Source: Hyphomicrobiales bacterium (GTDB lineage: Bacteria; Pseudomonadota; Alphaproteobacteria; Rhizobiales; Beijerinckiaceae). From it: 64,000 nt of DNA. Shown here piece after piece: positions 34,634 through 43,175 of the stretch. The notes under the pieces were generated by a model. The model did no database searches. It was not told the origin of the DNA and was given only the letters and a program-made list of their open reading frames with translations. Each line of letters opens with the position of its first letter. The stretch's first letter is position 1. A program made the position numbers and the translations under genes. The stretch spans positions 1-64,000 of the forward strand of contig JAIXTP010000021.1 of assembly GCA_027483895.1 (NCBI GenBank). Reading direction: 5' to 3'.

Positions 34634-36043
34634 TCAGAGCTTGTAGGCCTCCTTCACGAGGCGATAGGTCAGGTCGTGGGCGAGCTCCGCCGCCTCGTCC
34701 TCGCCGATACGATGGTCGGTGACGAGGCCCGCGAGCATCGCGCAGTCCACGCGCCGCGCGACGTCGTGCCGGGCCGGGATCGAGGGGAAGGCGCGCGTGT
34801 CGTCGTTGAAGCCGACCGTGTTGTAGAATCCGGCCGTCTCGATCGCCTGCTCGCGGAAGCGCTTCATGCCTTCGACCGAGTCGAAGAACCACCAGGGCGG
34901 CCCGAGCCGCAGGGCCGGATAGTGACCGGCGAGCGGCGCGAGCTCGCGGGAATAGGCGGTCTCGTCGAGCGTGAAGAGAATGATCGTCAGCCCCGGCTCG
35001 TTGCCGAAGCGGTCGAGCAGCGGCTTCAGCGCGCGCACATATTCGGTCGAGGTCGGGATGTCGGCGCCCATGTCGCGGCCGAAGCGCCCGAAGAGCTGCG
35101 GATTGTGGTTGCGGAACGAACCGGGATGGATCTGCATCACCAGCCCGTCTTCGACGCTCATCCGCGCCATTTCGGTCAGCATCTGGGCCCGGAACAATTC
35201 CGCTTCCGCAGCCGAAACGGGTCCGGTCCGGACCTTGGCGTAGAGCGCTTCGGCATCGCCGGGCGCAAGATCGGCCGTCGCCGCCGTGGGATGTCCGTGG
35301 TCGGTGGAGGTCGCGCCGTAGGAGCGGAAATAGGCCCGGCGGTTGCGGTGGGCGGCGAGATAGCCCTCCCATGTCGTCGTATCGCAGCCGGTCAGCTCGC
35401 CGAAGGCGACGAGATTGTCGCGGAAGCCCTCGAAATCCGGGTCGACCACGGGATCCGGGCGGTAGGCGGTGATGACCCGCCCCCGCCAGCCGCTCTTGCG
35501 GATCGCCTCATGGGAGGCGAGCGGATCGAGCGGGCTTTCGGTGGTGGCGATCACTTCGATGTCGAAGCGCTCGAACAGAGCCCGCGGCAGATAGTCGGGG
35601 CGCGCCAGCCGCTCGGCGATCCGGTCGTAATAGAAATCCGCCGTCTCGGAGGAGAGCCGCACGTCGATGTCGAACAGCGTCGCGAAGGCGTGGTCGAGCC
35701 AGCTGCGGGTCGGGGTGCCGCGGAAGAGATGATAATGCGAGGCGAAGCGCCGCCAGATGGCGCGCGGATCGCTTTCGACCGGCCCGCCGTCCTTCCGACG
35801 GACGCCGAGGTCCTCGAGCGCGACGCCGCGGCTGTAGAGCATCCGGAAAATGTAGTGGTCCGGCACCACGAAGAGCTGGGCGGGATCGGGAAAAGGACGG
35901 TTTTCGGCGTACCAGCGCGGGTCCGTGTGACCGTGCGGGGAAACGATGGGCAGATCCCGGATCGTCTCGTAGAGACGACGGGCGACCCCGCGCGTCGCCG
36001 GATCGGCGGGGAAGAGGCGATCGGGGTGGATGAGAGCGGTCAT
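34634..36043 (-). CDS. uxaC: Glucuronate isomerase
   Basis: A 469-residue UxaC of the amidohydrolase superfamily, isomerising D-glucuronate to D-fructuronate (and galacturonate to tagaturonate). Landmarks are SPHGHTDPRWYAENRPF with the metal-binding His pair near residue 38, VIATTESPLDPL, and FTLDETAYSRELAPLAGHYP. Family length. It is the entry step feeding uxuB and uxuA. The stop of the GntR gene overlaps its start by four bases. Confidence 0.96.
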   Translation of the reverse strand: MTALIHPDRLFPADPATRGVARRLYETIRDLPIVSPHGHTDPRWYAENRPFPDPAQLFVVPDHYIFRMLYSRGVALEDLGVRRKDGGPVESDPRAIWRRFASHYHLFRGTPTRSWLDHAFATLFDIDVRLSSETADFYYDRIAERLARPDYLPRALFERFDIEVIATTESPLDPLASHEAIRKSGWRGRVITAYRPDPVVDPDFEGFRDNLVAFGELTGCDTTTWEGYLAAHRNRRAYFRSYGATSTDHGHPTAATADLAPGDAEALYAKVRTGPVSAAEAELFRAQMLTEMARMSVEDGLVMQIHPGSFRNHNPQLFGRFGRDMGADIPTSTEYVRALKPLLDRFGNEPGLTIILFTLDETAYSRELAPLAGHYPALRLGPPWWFFDSVEGMKRFREQAIETAGFYNTVGFNDDTRAFPSIPARHDVARRVDCAMLAGLVTDHRIGEDEAAELAHDLTYRLVKEAYKL

Positions 36044-36795
36044 TCCGCGGCCTTGGTGAACGGTTCGGGAGCGTCGAGGAGGTAGTCGGGGTCGATGCCG
36101 GAGGCATCGGCGAAGGTCATCAGCGCGGTCAGATGCTCGGCCATGGCGGCGGCCGCCTTGTCGGGGTCGCGGGTCCGGACCGCCGCGAGCACGCTTTCAT
36201 GCTCCGCGATGACCGCCGTCATGCGGCCGGGAACCGGCAGAGTGAGCCTGCGGTAACGGTCGACCTGCGTCTTCACGGTCTGCACCAGGGTCCAGACGCC
36301 CGGATAGCCCGCGGCTTCGGCGACGGCCGCGTGAAAGGCCTCGTCCTGTTCATGGAAGCGGTCGCGGTCGCCCGAAGCGGCGGCCTCGCGCTGGCGCGCG
36401 ATGGTCGCTGCGATCGCCTCGAAGCCCGCTTCGTCCCCGCGCTCCGCGGCCATGCGGGCCATGGTCTCTTCCAGCGCCTTGCGGACGACGAGCACCTCTT
36501 CGATCGCGGCCAGCGGAATCCGCGCGACGAAGGTGCCGGACTGCGGAAAGATCTCGACCAGCCGCTCCTCTGCGAGCCGCAGCAGCGCCTCGCGCACGGG
36601 CGTGCGGCTCACGCCGTAGGCGGCGGCGATGGTCTTTTCGGAAATGGGATCGCCCGGCCGGCGCCGGAGACTCACGATGTCGGCCCGCAGATCGCGATGG
36701 ATCCGGCCCGCCGTCGTCTCGCGCAGCACCGCCGCGGCAGGCGGCGGCACGCTGCGTCCGCCCCGACGTTCGCTCGGTTCCGCCCCCGCGGTCAT
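36040..36795 (-). CDS. GntR/FadR-type regulator of the uronate operon
   Basis: A 251-residue GntR regulator. The N-terminal winged helix has PISEKTIAAAYGVSRTPVREALLRLAEERLVEIFPQSGTFV, and the C-terminal half is an FCD ligand domain (HEQDEAFHAAVAEAAGYP). It heads the uronate operon and is coupled to uxaC, so autoregulation and repression relieved by a uronate are likely. The start at 36795 has GGGGGAGA; an ATG 12 codons earlier is less well supported. The operator 49 bases upstream fits this family. Confidence 0.9.
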   Translation of the reverse strand: MTAGAEPSERRGGRSVPPPAAAVLRETTAGRIHRDLRADIVSLRRRPGDPISEKTIAAAYGVSRTPVREALLRLAEERLVEIFPQSGTFVARIPLAAIEEVLVVRKALEETMARMAAERGDEAGFEAIAATIARQREAAASGDRDRFHEQDEAFHAAVAEAAGYPGVWTLVQTVKTQVDRYRRLTLPVPGRMTAVIAEHESVLAAVRTRDPDKAAAAMAEHLTALMTFADASGIDPDYLLDAPEPFTKAAE

Positions 36796-36844
36796 GGCTG
36801 CGTTCTCCCCCCGGGGTGCCTCTCCGGGCACCGCTCGGCACGAG

Positions 36845-36865
36845 AGTATACTAGTATACTAGTAT
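36845..36865. promoter_or_regulatory. GntR-type operator in front of the uronate operon
   Basis: AGTATACTAGTATACT (36845-36860) is a perfect palindrome continuing as AGTAT, so the 8-base unit AGTATACT is also a direct repeat. GntR/FadR sugar-acid regulators are known to bind GTATAC-centred palindromes of this form. It lies about 50 bases before the regulator start, right for an autorepressor. No copy was noticed before the other operon genes. Confidence 0.75.
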
Positions 36866-36992
36866 TTCAACCACGAAGCCGCGCGGCCTCAGAGGGCTTG
36901 CGAACCAAGGTTTCGCAGGTTCTGCGGACGGGAAGAGGAGCGCCGGATCCGCCGGCGCACGACCGCCCTGCTCGCGTGGAAAGCGATAAAGA

Positions 36993-37040
36993 TTACGTTA
37001 CGTAATTTCTGGTTGACGTAACGTGCGGAATCGCTAAAAG
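36993..37040 (+). promoter_or_regulatory. Promoter with inverted repeats before an orphan transcript
   Basis: A candidate housekeeping promoter TTGACG (37013-37018), 16-base spacer, TAAAAG (37035-37040). It is overlapped by dyads: TTACGT-T-ACGTAA at 36993-37005, and GTTACGT (36997-37003) with ACGTAAC (37016-37022). This stretch is AT-rich in a GC-rich setting. The 410-base gap between the GntR gene and tRNA-Gly has no protein gene; besides the operator, this unit and two terminators I see nothing else in it. Confidence 0.5.
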
Positions 37041-37046
37041 AGAATC

Positions 37047-37107
37047 ATTCATACCCACCCATCACCTTCAGCCGCCGCGGGGTCCTCCCCACGGCGGTTT
37101 TTTCTTG
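37047..37107 (+). ncRNA. Candidate short transcript (about 60 nt)
   Basis: The segment between the promoter at 37013-37040 and the terminator at 37072-37103 has no convincing coding frame or ribosome site on the plus strand. It would give an RNA of about 60 nt: an unstructured 25-nt CA/T-rich head (TCATTCATACCCACCC) and a terminator hairpin. Such a shape fits a small trans-acting RNA, but this is inference from promoter and terminator alone. Confidence 0.4.
37072..37103 (+). terminator. Terminator of the orphan unit
   Basis: A CCGCCG/CGGCGG outer stem, one C-A mismatch, GGGG/CCCC inner stem, loop TCCT, then six T. No plus-strand gene precedes it, which is what draws attention to the orphan unit. 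Confidence 0.88.
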
Positions 37108-37161
37108 TCGGGGCGGCCGGGACGGCGGCGATGCGAGCTCTGCGAGAACGCGCCCGAAACG

Positions 37162-37192
37162 AAAAAGGCGGCCCGGAGGCCGCCGCTTTTTT
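37162..37192. terminator. Bidirectional terminator after tRNA-Gly
   Basis: A stem GGCGGCC/GGCCGCC with loop CGGA is flanked by five A on the left and six T on the right, so it can end minus-strand transcription from tRNA-Gly and plus-strand transcription from the orphan unit. Confidence 0.85.
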
Positions 37193-37205
37193 CGAAGAGA
37201 GATTT

Positions 37206-37280
37206 TGGAGCGGGCGAAGGGATTCGAACCCTCGACCCCAACCTTGGCAAGGTTGTGCTCTACCCCTGAGCTACACCCGC
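37206..37280 (-). tRNA. tRNA-Gly(GCC)
   Basis: Read on the minus strand, 75 nt including CCA. The acceptor stem pairs GCGGGTG with CGCCCGC. The anticodon arm AACCT-TGCCAAG-GTT gives GCC, reading GGC and GGT. The T-arm is GAGGG-TTCGAAT-CCCTT. A terminator follows about 15 bases on. Confidence 0.96.
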
Positions 37281-37472
37281 ATCCGTTTGAGGCGCCGGGG
37301 CGCCTCGGGTGGCGGGTATATGCCCCAACTCTTTCGGGGATGCAAGCGCCCTTCCGCCCCTTTTCGCACGTCGAGGGCGAGGCCGTCCGATGCCCTCGCG
37401 GGGATTGCCTCGGCGGCCCCCGGGCGACTAGAACGCGGCTGACCCCCTACGGGACTTCGGACCGGAGGCTTC

Positions 37473-38018
37473 ATGCCCGCGACGCCCGACGACCTCTTCG
37501 CCCTGCTCGCCCGCGAAGGCATCGCGAGCGAGACGCATCGCCATCCTCCCTTGTTCACGGTCGAGGAATCGAAGCGTCTGCGCGGCGCGATCCCGGGCGC
37601 GCATGTGAAGAACCTCTTCCTGAAGGACCGGAAGGACGGGCTGTTCCTGATCTCGGCGCTCGAGGACACCGTGATCGACCTCAAGACCGTCCATGAGGCG
37701 ATCGGCGGCCGCGGCAAGGTGAGCTTCGGCTCCGCCGACCTTCTGCGCGCCGTGCTGGGCGTAGAGCCCGGCTCCGTCACGCCCTTCGCCGCGATCAACG
37801 ACGCCGAGCGCCGCGTGAAGATCATCCTCGACGCGAGGATGATGGCGCATGAGCGCATCAACGTGCACCCGCTCGTCAATACGATGACGACCGGCGTCGG
37901 CCGCGAAGGCCTCGTCGCCTTCTTCCGTGCCACCGGCCATGAACCCGCGATCGTGGACCTCCATGCGCCGGAGTCCCGCCCGGCGGTTGCCGCCGCGCCC
38001 GCGACGTCCCATCTTTGA
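37473..38018 (+). CDS. YbaK/ProX-type prolyl-tRNA editing protein
   Basis: A 181-residue trans-editing deacylase that hydrolyses mischarged Ala-tRNA(Pro) (ProXp-ala/PrdX group). The conserved Lys is in GAHVKNLFLKDRK near residue 46; GKVSFGSADLLRAVLGVEPGSVTPFAAIND is the family core, and NVHPLVNTMTTGV follows. Stand-alone form, no ProRS fusion. It lies 58 bases before the CnoX gene. Confidence 0.9.
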   Translation: MPATPDDLFALLAREGIASETHRHPPLFTVEESKRLRGAIPGAHVKNLFLKDRKDGLFLISALEDTVIDLKTVHEAIGGRGKVSFGSADLLRAVLGVEPGSVTPFAAINDAERRVKIILDARMMAHERINVHPLVNTMTTGVGREGLVAFFRATGHEPAIVDLHAPESRPAVAAAPATSHL

Positions 38019-38075
38019 CGAAAAGGGCGGCATGTCCGCCCGCAGAACGGCGAAAGCCTCAGGAGATCGAGCCCC

Positions 38076-38975
38076 ATGACCCTTACCGACGGCGCCGCGA
38101 CCGAAGCCGGTCTCGTGAAGGATACGACCACGGCCGAGTTCCGCACCGACGTCATCGCGGAATCGATGAAGCAGCCGGTGCTCGTCGATTTTTGGGCGCC
38201 CTGGTGCGGACCGTGCAAGCAGCTCGCCCCGGTGATCGAGAAGGTGGTGAAGGCCGCGGGCGGCAAGGTGAAGCTCGTCAAGATGAACATCGACGAGCAT
38301 CCGCAGATCGCCGGTCAGCTCGGCATCCAGTCCATCCCGGCCGTCATCGCCTTCCAGCGCGGGCAGCCGGTCGACGGCTTCATGGGCGCGCAGGGCGAAC
38401 GCGAGATCAAGGGCTTCATCGAGCGCCTCGTCGGCCCGCTCGGCCCGGGCGCGACGGCGCAGATGGTCGAGGAAGCCAAGGCCCTCGCCGAAAGCGGCGA
38501 CGCGGCAGGCGCCGCCGAACTTTACGCGGCCGTCCTCACGCAGGAGCCCGACAACGCGGAAGCTGTCGGCGCCATGGCCAAGCTGCATGTCGATCTCGGC
38601 GATCTCGAAGGCGCCGAGCGTTTCCTCGGCATGACGCCGGCGGGCAAGGAAGATCATCCCGCGATCGCGGGTGCGCGCGCCGCACTCGAACTCGCCAAGC
38701 AGGCCGACGGGCTCGGCGATTTGGGCGAGCTGGAGCGGAAGGTGGCGGCGAATGCGGCCGATCATCAGTCGCGCTTCGATCTGGCGCTCGCGCTGGCCGC
38801 CCGCGGCGAACGCGACCGCGCCACCGACGAACTCATCGAGATCATCAGGCGCGACCGCACGTGGAACGACGACGGCGCCCGCAAGCAGCTGCTGCAGTTC
38901 TTCGACGCCTGGGGCCCGATGGACGACGCCAGCGTCGCGGGCCGCCGCAAGCTCTCGGCCGTTCTTTTCCGCTGA
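38076..38975 (+). CDS. cnoX: Thioredoxin with TPR-like C-terminus (CnoX chaperedoxin)
   Basis: A 299-residue protein with a thioredoxin domain (residues 1-110) and a helical TPR-like region (120-299), the architecture of CnoX/YbbN. The active site WAPWCGPCKQL has both cysteines (C44, C47), as in Caulobacter CnoX and unlike the E. coli form, which lacks the CXXC. CnoX protects proteins from overoxidation and hands them to GroEL. Followed 13 bases on by the Lon-N gene, probably one operon. Confidence 0.92.
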   Translation: MTLTDGAATEAGLVKDTTTAEFRTDVIAESMKQPVLVDFWAPWCGPCKQLAPVIEKVVKAAGGKVKLVKMNIDEHPQIAGQLGIQSIPAVIAFQRGQPVDGFMGAQGEREIKGFIERLVGPLGPGATAQMVEEAKALAESGDAAGAAELYAAVLTQEPDNAEAVGAMAKLHVDLGDLEGAERFLGMTPAGKEDHPAIAGARAALELAKQADGLGDLGELERKVAANAADHQSRFDLALALAARGERDRATDELIEIIRRDRTWNDDGARKQLLQFFDAWGPMDDASVAGRRKLSAVLFR

Positions 38976-38988
38976 TCCGGGTCACGCC

Positions 38989-39657
38989 ATGCCGATGAAC
39001 GCGGTCTATCGGAGCGCAGCGGATCTGCCGGACGTCATTCCGGTATTTCCGCTGCCGGGCGCCCTGCTGCTGCCGCGCGGGACCATGCCCCTGAACATCT
39101 TCGAGCCGCGCTATCTCGCGATGATCGACGACGCCCTCAAGGGCTCCCGCCTGATCGGCATGATCCAGCCCGAGATCGACGGCCCTTCGGACGTGGTGCC
39201 CGCGCTGCAGAAGGTCGGCTGCGCGGGACGGATCACGCAATTCGCGGAAACCGGCGACGGGCGCTGCCTGATCACCCTGACCGGCGTCTCGCGCTTCCGC
39301 GTGCTGCAGGAACAGGCGACGCTCACGCCCTACCGGCTGTGCGAGGTCGATTTCGGCTCCTATGCGTCCGATCTCGTGGCGCGGGCCGGCGAGGAGCGCA
39401 CGAACCGCGAAGGCGTGATCCGCGCGCTGCGGGCCTTCGCCGAAGCCAAGAATCTCGACATGGAATGGAAGGGCGTCCACGCCGCGCCGACCGAGGCGCT
39501 GGTGAACGCGCTCGCCATGATGAGCCCTTTCGGCCCGCGCGAGAAGCAGGCTCTGCTCGAAGCCCCGGATCTCCCGACCCGGGCCGAGATGCTGATCGCC
39601 ATCACCGAAATCGAGCTCGCCCGCGAGGACGACGGCTCGGACACGCCGCTGCAGTGA
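38989..39657 (+). CDS. Lon-protease N-terminal (substrate-binding) domain protein
   Basis: A 222-residue stand-alone LON-substrate-binding domain without ATPase or protease parts. It begins with the family's [26 protein letters not shown] and continues [26 protein letters not shown]. Function unknown. Its place between cnoX and a Trm112-like gene is a known alphaproteobacterial arrangement. The start at 38989 fits the spacing after cnoX. Confidence 0.9.
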   Translation: MPMNAVYRSAADLPDVIPVFPLPGALLLPRGTMPLNIFEPRYLAMIDDALKGSRLIGMIQPEIDGPSDVVPALQKVGCAGRITQFAETGDGRCLITLTGVSRFRVLQEQATLTPYRLCEVDFGSYASDLVARAGEERTNREGVIRALRAFAEAKNLDMEWKGVHAAPTEALVNALAMMSPFGPREKQALLEAPDLPTRAEMLIAITEIELAREDDGSDTPLQ

Positions 39658-39665
39658 GGACCGAC

Positions 39666-39875
39666 ATGACCGAGACCGAGACCCGCGCGGCGGGCGACGC
39701 CACCACCGCGATCGATCCGAAGCTGCTCGAAATCCTCGTCTGCCCGCTGACCAAGGGGCGGCTGGACTATGATCGCGAAAAGCAGGAGCTGATCAGCCGA
39801 CAGGCGAAGCTCGCCTATCCGATCCGCGACGGCATCCCGATCATGCTGCCCGAGGAAGCCCGTCCGCTGGACTGA
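39666..39875 (+). CDS. Trm112 family protein (YcaR-like)
   Basis: A 69-residue Trm112-like small protein. [16 protein letters not shown] and [20 protein letters not shown] are the family's two conserved blocks. Only one cysteine of the usual zinc set remains, as is common in bacterial YcaR-type members. In other systems Trm112 proteins activate methyltransferases. Eight bases after the Lon-N gene, same operon. Confidence 0.9.
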   Translation: MTETETRAAGDATTAIDPKLLEILVCPLTKGRLDYDREKQELISRQAKLAYPIRDGIPIMLPEEARPLD

Positions 39876-39885
39876 CCCTCTCGGC

Positions 39886-40692
39886 TCAGCCGAGGGCGCC
39901 CGCCTCTTCGTCTTTCTGCGCCGCGGCCGCCGCCGCGCGTTCCTCCCGCGTGGGAACGGGATCGCCCAGCGCGCGGAGCCCCTCTTCATACAGACGGTCC
40001 GACGCCTCCTCGATGCGGGTCTGCATTTCGAGGAAGAACTTGTCGCGTTTGAGCCCGGCCGGGATCGCGGGCAGGAATTCGACCACAACGGTGCCGGGGC
40101 GCAGGCGCAGGGAGCGGCGCGGCCAATAGAGGCCCGCATTCAGCGCGACCGGAACGCAGGGCGTCTTGGCGCCGACATAGGCGAGCGCGACGCCGACCTT
40201 GTAGGAGGGCGGCGCACCCGGCGCGCGGCGCGTTCCTTCGGGGAAGAAGATCACCTGCCGCCCGTGTCCCCGCGCCAGCTCCCGCTTCACGGCCGCGATG
40301 AGGCCGGACAGGACCGCACTGCCGCCGCGCCGGTCGAGCGGGATGTGGTTCAATTGCAGGATGAACCACCCGAAAAAGGGAATGAAGCTCAGCTCGCGCT
40401 TCAGCACGAAGCACGGATCGTCGAAGAGCGCGAGATAGGCGAGCGTCTCCCAGGCCGACTGGTGCTTCGAGGCGATCATTACGGGCCCGGGCGGGAGATT
40501 CTCGCGGCCGCGGATTTCGAGCTTCAGACCGCCGAACACCCGGCAGATCCAGAGGAAGAGCCGCCCCCAATTGGTCACCATCCAGAGAAGCCAAGGCCGC
40601 GGCATCAGCAGGAACGGGGAACCGATGACCACATAAAGGGTCAGCGCCGTGTAGAAGACGGCGTTGAAGACGAGAGCGCGGATCAGCGACAT
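39886..40692 (-). CDS. plsC: 1-acyl-sn-glycerol-3-phosphate acyltransferase
   Basis: A 268-residue membrane-associated acyltransferase making phosphatidic acid. Hydrophobic N-terminus. Block I reads SKHQSAWET, i.e. His-X4-Glu rather than the usual His-X4-Asp; block III is FFPEGTRRAPG; block IV contains TPCVPVALNAG. The Glu in block I is a conservative oddity, possible in this subfamily. It ends the ftsE-ftsX-DUF218-plsC series, 54 bases after the DUF218 gene. Confidence 0.92.
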   Translation of the reverse strand: MSLIRALVFNAVFYTALTLYVVIGSPFLLMPRPWLLWMVTNWGRLFLWICRVFGGLKLEIRGRENLPPGPVMIASKHQSAWETLAYLALFDDPCFVLKRELSFIPFFGWFILQLNHIPLDRRGGSAVLSGLIAAVKRELARGHGRQVIFFPEGTRRAPGAPPSYKVGVALAYVGAKTPCVPVALNAGLYWPRRSLRLRPGTVVVEFLPAIPAGLKRDKFFLEMQTRIEEASDRLYEEGLRALGDPVPTREERAAAAAAQKDEEAGALG

Positions 40693-40746
40693 CGGAACTT
40701 CCGGCGATTGCGGGCGGGGAAGGGATCGCCCATCGGCGCCCGGCGT

Positions 40747-41400
40747 TCAAGCCCCGGTTGCGGGAACCCGGCCTTGGGCATGGACTCCCAACAGGTCGCG
40801 CACCACGACGACCCGGTATTTCGCATATTCGAGGGCCAGCAACCGCGCCGTCCGGAGATCCGAGCGCCACGAATCGGGCTCGAAGCCCGAGGTGACGACC
40901 GGGAACGGCAGCAGGCGGAGGTCGGGCGCCGCGACGCGAAGCTCCGCCATCGTGCGCGGCATGTGCCAGCTGGACGTGACCACGATCACCGACGAGACCG
41001 CGTTCCGCTTGGCCCAGGCCGCCGTCTCGACGGCGTTGCCGACGGTGTTCATCGCGCGATGGTCGACGTCGACGCAGCAATCGAGCAACGGACGCAGGCG
41101 GGGCTCGCGGCGGGCGATGTCCTCGGCGGTGGTGCGCGGATGGACGCCTGTGATCAGCAGCCGCCGAGCGTATCCCTCGGCCAGAAGCCGCGCCGCGTCG
41201 CCGATGCGCTCGGCCCCGCCGGTCAGGGCGACGACCGCGTCGGCGCGCTCGGGCGGAGCCGGTTCGGCGCGCACGATGCCGCGGACGAAGATGCCGAAAT
41301 CGGCCAGCAGCAGGCCCGCGCAGGAACCCGCCAGCAGGAGCAGGCCCGAGACCGCGCGGCGCGCCGCGCGACGTCCGCGGTCTGCGAGCACGGCGCTCAT
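40747..41400 (-). CDS. DUF218 (YdcF/ElyC-like) envelope protein
   Basis: A 217-residue protein with one N-terminal membrane segment and a DUF218 domain. Landmarks are ADAVVALTGGAERIGDAARLL, LITGVHP, NTVGNAVETAAWA and VIVVTSSWHMPRTMAELR. Related ElyC and SanA proteins act in envelope biogenesis and vancomycin barrier function. The start at 41400 overlaps the ftsX stop by four bases. Confidence 0.88.
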   Translation of the reverse strand: MSAVLADRGRRAARRAVSGLLLLAGSCAGLLLADFGIFVRGIVRAEPAPPERADAVVALTGGAERIGDAARLLAEGYARRLLITGVHPRTTAEDIARREPRLRPLLDCCVDVDHRAMNTVGNAVETAAWAKRNAVSSVIVVTSSWHMPRTMAELRVAAPDLRLLPFPVVTSGFEPDSWRSDLRTARLLALEYAKYRVVVVRDLLGVHAQGRVPATGA

Positions 41401-42353
41401 GCGATGGTCCGCAGGGTCCGCCTGACGGTGCCGCGCGATACGAGCCCCGTCAGAAGCGCGGTGAAGATCGCGACGACGACCACCGAGAGATATCCCGCCC
41501 AGCCGAGCGCGAAGCTGCCGAACAGGGCCTCGATCTGGTCGCCGCCGGGCGTCGCCGTCCAGGCTGCCGTCGCCGCGCGGGCGACGATGAAGAACAGAAC
41601 CGCCGCCCCGCCGCCGAGCGCGCCGCCTTCGAATCCGAGCCGGAGGAAATGCGACTGGAATTCGTCGGCGATATAGCCGTCGCTGGCGCCGACGAAATGC
41701 AGCACCTCGATGATGTCGCGGTTCCCGGCCATCGCGCCCCGCGTGGCGAAGGCCACGGCGAGCGCGGTGGCGACGAGCACGAGCGCGAGCACGCAGAGCG
41801 CGATGACGACGATGGTCTGCGCCATGGTCGCAAGGCGCTGGACCCAGACGCGATGGTCGTCGAGCACCGCGTTTCGGACCTGATCCGAAAGCGCCTTGCG
41901 CAGGCCGGCGAGATCGGCGGTCTGCCCGTCCTTCAGCTTCACCACGATCAGGCGCGGAATGGGCAGCTCGTCGAAGGCGAGGCCGGTGCCGAGCCAAGGT
42001 TCGAGCAGGCGCTCCGATTCCTCGCGCGTATAGGCGCGAACGGATTCGACCCCCTCGGTGGCGCGCGCGAGACCCGCCGCGCGGGCCACGTCCGGGTCGA
42101 CGGGACGACCGCCGACGGGGCGCACCTGAATCGTGATTTCGGTCGCCACGGACGAGCGCCAATCGGACGAAGCGGAGGCGACGAGCTGGGCCGCGCCGGC
42201 GGTGAGGCCCGCGAGGAAGGTCATGATCGCGATCACGGTGACGAGCGCGCGGCCCGAGATCGACGCGGCCGGCACGAGCGGCATGGCGCCGCCATGCGCG
42301 CGCCGCTCGTCGCGACGGGTCTTGATCGCCAGAAGGATCCGGGCCGCCCGCAT
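41397..42353 (-). CDS. ftsX: Cell-division ABC permease FtsX
   Basis: A 318-residue FtsX with four membrane segments: one near residue 40, a long periplasmic domain (about 60-165), then three helices. The cytoplasmic loop EVLHFVGASDGYIADEFQSHF matches the conserved region that meets FtsE. It transmits FtsE ATP use to periplasmic amidase activation. Three bases after ftsE and coupled to the DUF218 gene. Confidence 0.92.
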   Translation of the reverse strand: MRAARILLAIKTRRDERRAHGGAMPLVPAASISGRALVTVIAIMTFLAGLTAGAAQLVASASSDWRSSVATEITIQVRPVGGRPVDPDVARAAGLARATEGVESVRAYTREESERLLEPWLGTGLAFDELPIPRLIVVKLKDGQTADLAGLRKALSDQVRNAVLDDHRVWVQRLATMAQTIVVIALCVLALVLVATALAVAFATRGAMAGNRDIIEVLHFVGASDGYIADEFQSHFLRLGFEGGALGGGAAVLFFIVARAATAAWTATPGGDQIEALFGSFALGWAGYLSVVVVAIFTALLTGLVSRGTVRRTLRTIA

Positions 42354-42356
42354 CGC

Positions 42357-43019
42357 CTACTCGTAGATGTGCAGACGACCCTCGCCGAGAACCAGACGAC
42401 GCGCGTCGTCATGCTGGTCCATCAGGGCGATGTCGTGGGTTGCGATGACGACCGCGGTGCCGAGCCTGTTCAGTTCCATGAACAGGCGCAGCAGCCGGCG
42501 TGCGAGCGAAGGGTCGAGATTGCCGGTCGGCTCGTCGGCGAGCAGCAGGTCCGGCTTGACGATGAGCGCCCGGGCGATGGCCGCGCGCTGCTTCTCGCCG
42601 CCCGAAAGCACCGGCGGAAAGGCGTGGATGCGTTCTCCGAGCCCGACCCAGCGCAGGAACTCCGTGACCTCGGCGCGATAGGAGGACTCGTCCTTGCCCT
42701 GCACGCGCAGGGGCAACGCGACGTTCTCGTAGAGCGTGAGGTGATCGAGCAGGCGGAAATCCTGAAACACGACGCCCATGCGGCGGCGCAGGCCGGTCAG
42801 CGTGTCCTTGTCGAGCCGCGACACGTCATGGCCGAAAAGCCCGATCAGGCCGCGGGTGGGGCGCAGCGAAAGCAGGATCAGGCGCAGCAGCGTCGTCTTG
42901 CCCGCACCGGAAGGGCCGGTGAGGAACTGGAACGAGCGCGGCTCGATGGAGAAGCTGAGATCCCGCAGGATCTCGGGCCCCATCCCGTAGCGCAGCCCCA
43001 CATTCTCGAACCGAACCAC
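42357..43019 (-). CDS. ftsE: Cell-division ATP-binding protein FtsE
   Basis: A 220-residue ATPase. Walker A GPSGAGKTT, Q-loop MGVVFQDFRLLDHLT (near residue 85), signature LSGGEKQRAAIARA, Walker B DLLLADEPTGNLD. It begins VVRFENVGLRYG, which aligns with the usual MIRFENVGLRYG and places the start at the GTG at 43019. Divergent from hpt with 156 bases between. Confidence 0.93.
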   Translation of the reverse strand: MVRFENVGLRYGMGPEILRDLSFSIEPRSFQFLTGPSGAGKTTLLRLILLSLRPTRGLIGLFGHDVSRLDKDTLTGLRRRMGVVFQDFRLLDHLTLYENVALPLRVQGKDESSYRAEVTEFLRWVGLGERIHAFPPVLSGGEKQRAAIARALIVKPDLLLADEPTGNLDPSLARRLLRLFMELNRLGTAVVIATHDIALMDQHDDARRLVLGEGRLHIYE

Positions 43020-43175
43020 CTGACCGTCCCGGATCCCGACGCTTCCCGATTCCCTTACCCTTGTTCGCGGATGAGGCAAAGCTGAGGCCGAACCGCGCAG
43101 GGGTGTTGCCGGCCGCGCTCGGGACGGGCATGACGGTGCGCGAGGCCCGAAGCGGGCGCGAAGGGATGCAGCATC

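Noticed and set aside
36040-37205. Tested as a prophage or integrative-element edge beside tRNA-Gly
   Set aside because: No integrase, no repeat of the tRNA 3' end, and flanking genes are ordinary chromosomal ones.
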